Of a DNA stretch of 64,000 bases, positions 62,218 to 64,000 are shown piece by piece; within the stretch, counting starts at the first letter, position 1; each line of letters opens with the position of its first letter. Under the pieces are notes generated by a model. It did no database searches. It was not told the origin of the DNA and saw nothing but the letters and a program-made list of their open reading frames with translations. The position numbers were made by a program, and so were the translations under genes. The stretch covers positions 1 to 64,000 of the forward strand of contig CAWGTZ010000020.1 of NCBI GenBank assembly GCA_963825555.1, given 5' to 3'. This DNA comes from JAGVSR01 sp963825555. Its GTDB lineage: Bacteria > Pseudomonadota > Alphaproteobacteria > Rhizobiales > Hyphomicrobiaceae.

Positions 62218-62806
62218 ACTAGCCTCAGCGGACCGAAGGGTCCATGACGCAGATGCAACGCGGTCCGGTTATTCTCCAGGCATTTTGCACGGTTGAAGCG
62301 CAATCTGCATGCGGCGAACCGCTCCCTTAAGATCTGAGGACTGACCAAATCGGCTAGATATACTCGAATTGATCATTATATAGGCCCTAAGTTCGCCGCT
62401 TGCGCCACCTCGCTCTGCCGGGGGGCGGCTGGCCCCTCGGCAAGGCCAACACCCTCGAAACGCCTGTGTTCGGTCACCACGGTCCGATCCAGTCCTGGCG
62501 GCATCGCGTAATTTCATACATAGCATCAGAGAATTCAAACGAGCCCCAGGGGCCAAGGCTCCTGGGTGAAGGCTTCTCCCGATGAAACCGAGCCCTCAAC
62601 CCTCGCGTGGCCTAGCTTATGGCCAGCGCGCGGGTTGAATCACAAGCGCTGCAGGGGCACCCTGCTTCGTTCGGGTGATGTCCGCGCTGGCATGTCGCGC
62701 GACGAGCGCATTGCCACGCGGGGTGGCGCGGATAATTTGCACGGCGAACAAGGGGCCCGCCGGACCGGCTACGGACGCCCTGTCAAGATCTTGGAGGACG
62801 ACGAGA
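62218..62806. other. Long intergenic region before the methylsuccinyl-CoA dehydrogenase gene
   Basis: About 590 bases without a convincing gene. It should hold the promoters of the YihY-like gene and of mcd. A 22-base palindrome (62545-62566) lies about 240 bases before mcd. Open frames here lack ribosome sites and similarity. Confidence 0.55.
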
Positions 62807-64000
62807 ATGACCATCGCACAGCTCAAGGCCCAGTCCGACGTTCTGGCTTCGGATCCCGACCGCCTGATCGCGCGGACCGCCGAGGTGGTCAGTGCAGCCG
62901 ATCGCATCCTGGCGCTCGCCAAGACCGGTGTGCGCCAGCGCATCCAGGATGCAGGGGGTATCGATGCGGCCCAGCATGCCGCCCACGGCCTCGCCTGGCT
63001 CGCCACCACTGTGGAATCGCTTCGCCAGTTGAACGTTTGGGCCGCGACGCTCCATTCTGAGGGTAATTTCGGCGAGTTCGAACAGCTCTTGTTGGCCGCG
63101 GCATTTGCAGAATACGGCGCGCAGATCGCCGGTGGCATCCCGATGAGCCAAGTGGAAATCATCCGCCCCGAACAGCTCGGCATCCCGCGGGCTGATATCC
63201 GCAAGTATGAAGACGCCATCGCCGACGTTGTCGAGGCCGGCAGCTCAGAGAGCGTCAAGCAGCGCCTCGCCGACCTCATCGAGGCCATGCAGGGAGCGAC
63301 GACCTACGGTAACACCGGTCTCGACGAAACGCATGCCGAGATCCAGGAACAGATGAAGACGTTCTCGGATGCCGAAGTCGTGCCGCATGCCCACGAGTGG
63401 CACCTGAAGAACGAATACATTCCTCTCGATGTCGTCCAGCACCTCGCTGAACTCGGCGTCTTCTCGCTTTCGCTACCGGAAGAATTCGGCGGCATGGGCC
63501 TCGGCAAGCTGGCCATGTGCGTGGTCTCGGAAGAGCTTTCGCGCGGCTACATCGGCGTAGGCTCGCTGGGAACGCGCGCCGAGATCGCCGGTGAACTTAT
63601 CCTGCACAACGGCACGGCCGAACAGAAGGCCAAGTATCTGCCCAAGATCGCAACCGGTGAGATCCTGCCGACCGCAGTCTTCACCGAGCCCAACACCGGA
63701 TCGGACCTCGCGTCTCTGAAGACGCGCGCGGTGAAGGAAGGCGACGTTTACAAGATCACCGGCCAGAAGACCTGGATCACGCACCCGGTCCGCGCCGATG
63801 TCATGACAGTTCTGACGCGCACGAACCCGGAGGAGAAGGGCTACAAGGGCCTCTCCATGTTCCTGGCTGAGAAGCCGCGCGGCACCGACGACAATCCGTT
63901 TCCAGCCAAAGGCATGACCGGCGGTGAGATCGAAGTGCTCGGCTACCGCGGCATGAAGGAGTACGACATCTCCTTCGACGCCTTCGAAGTGCCTACTGAG
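62807..64000 (+). CDS. mcd: Methylsuccinyl-CoA dehydrogenase, cut by the window edge
   Basis: The first 398 residues of an acyl-CoA dehydrogenase of the Mcd type; it runs past the right end. The ATG at 62807 has GGAGG 9 bases upstream. An extra N-terminal domain of about 150 residues (LASDPDRLIARTAEVVSAAD, GLAWLATTVESLRQLNVWAA) precedes the acyl-CoA dehydrogenase fold, which starts near GLDETHAEIQEQMKTFSD and holds the FAD-contact region TAVFTEPNTGSDLASLKT and then ITGQKTWITHP. The N-terminal domain is a mark of Mcd against ordinary acyl-CoA dehydrogenases. It oxidises methylsuccinyl-CoA to mesaconyl-CoA, the step after Ecm. Confidence 0.93.
   Translation, partial: MTIAQLKAQSDVLASDPDRLIARTAEVVSAADRILALAKTGVRQRIQDAGGIDAAQHAAHGLAWLATTVESLRQLNVWAATLHSEGNFGEFEQLLLAAAFAEYGAQIAGGIPMSQVEIIRPEQLGIPRADIRKYEDAIADVVEAGSSESVKQRLADLIEAMQGATTYGNTGLDETHAEIQEQMKTFSDAEVVPHAHEWHLKNEYIPLDVVQHLAELGVFSLSLPEEFGGMGLGKLAMCVVSEELSRGYIGVGSLGTRAEIAGELILHNGTAEQKAKYLPKIATGEILPTAVFTEPNTGSDLASLKTRAVKEGDVYKITGQKTWITHPVRADVMTVLTRTNPEEKGYKGLSMFLAEKPRGTDDNPFPAKGMTGGEIEVLGYRGMKEYDISFDAFEVPTE

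Overview
The window is a 64 kb piece of an alphaproteobacterial chromosome, most likely of the order Hyphomicrobiales and plausibly Hyphomicrobium-like. The strongest clue is the ethylmalonyl-CoA pathway set at the right end: ethylmalonyl-CoA mutase, crotonyl-CoA carboxylase/reductase and the start of methylsuccinyl-CoA dehydrogenase. Other clues are a GTTC-N7-GTTC LexA box in front of an imuA-imuB-dnaE2 cassette, a TTAA-N7-TTAAC CtrA-type box, a Zur-regulated znu system, a SqrR/BigR-type persulfide sensor and high GC with dense, overlapping genes. I saw no insertion sequence, prophage, CRISPR array, rRNA or plasmid gene. One tRNA is present, tRNA-Leu(CAA).

Layout. 0.07-4.2 kb: a leftward operon with a coiled-coil protein, an OmpA-domain membrane protein, a Ras-like GTPase and a histidine kinase broken by three frameshifts. 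4.4-6 kb: a TRAP-type binding protein (two frameshifts) and a SoxS-like periplasmic thioredoxin. 6.1-9.4 kb: a DUF1007/NicO metal exporter pair divergent from znuA, with a Zur-like palindrome between. 9.5-16.7 kb: an L,D-transpeptidase and the SOS mutasome. 16.9-21.7 kb: a secreted protein, a cupin, gamma-glutamyltransferase, a DAO-family oxidase and ubiE. 21.7-27.6 kb: a persulfide-sensor regulator with a DUF2892 protein, divergent from an MFP/RND efflux pair, then an MgtE-like transporter. 27.7-34.5 kb: small membrane and cytosolic proteins, an intradiol dioxygenase, hisA, ispG and zur-znuC-znuB.

34.8-39.8 kb: a very large membrane protein with an internal domain duplication, followed by a TadG-like von Willebrand protein. 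39.8-46.6 kb: a fumarylacetoacetate-hydrolase family protein, a class A penicillin-binding protein divergent from an ECF sigma/anti-sigma pair, and moeA. 47.2-51.8 kb: a two-gene operon encoding a dual AAA/HerA-type ATPase and a partner of unknown function, the best candidate here for an undescribed system. 52.2-56.4 kb: a CAP-domain lipoprotein behind a CtrA-type box, a flippase, a D,D-carboxypeptidase and the tRNA. 56.7-64 kb: the ethylmalonyl-CoA pathway block with small membrane proteins and a YihY protein.

How parts work together. Zinc uptake is split over two loci (znuA at 8.4 kb, zur-znuC-znuB at 32-34.5 kb), each behind a palindrome with a GTTATA core, so one Zur protein probably controls both. 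The imu cassette is a DNA-damage-inducible mutagenesis unit. Ccr, Ecm and Mcd carry out consecutive parts of acetyl-CoA assimilation. Six frameshifts in three otherwise well-preserved genes suggest either indel errors in the assembly or very recent gene decay; the base calls at those points should be distrusted until read depth is seen.
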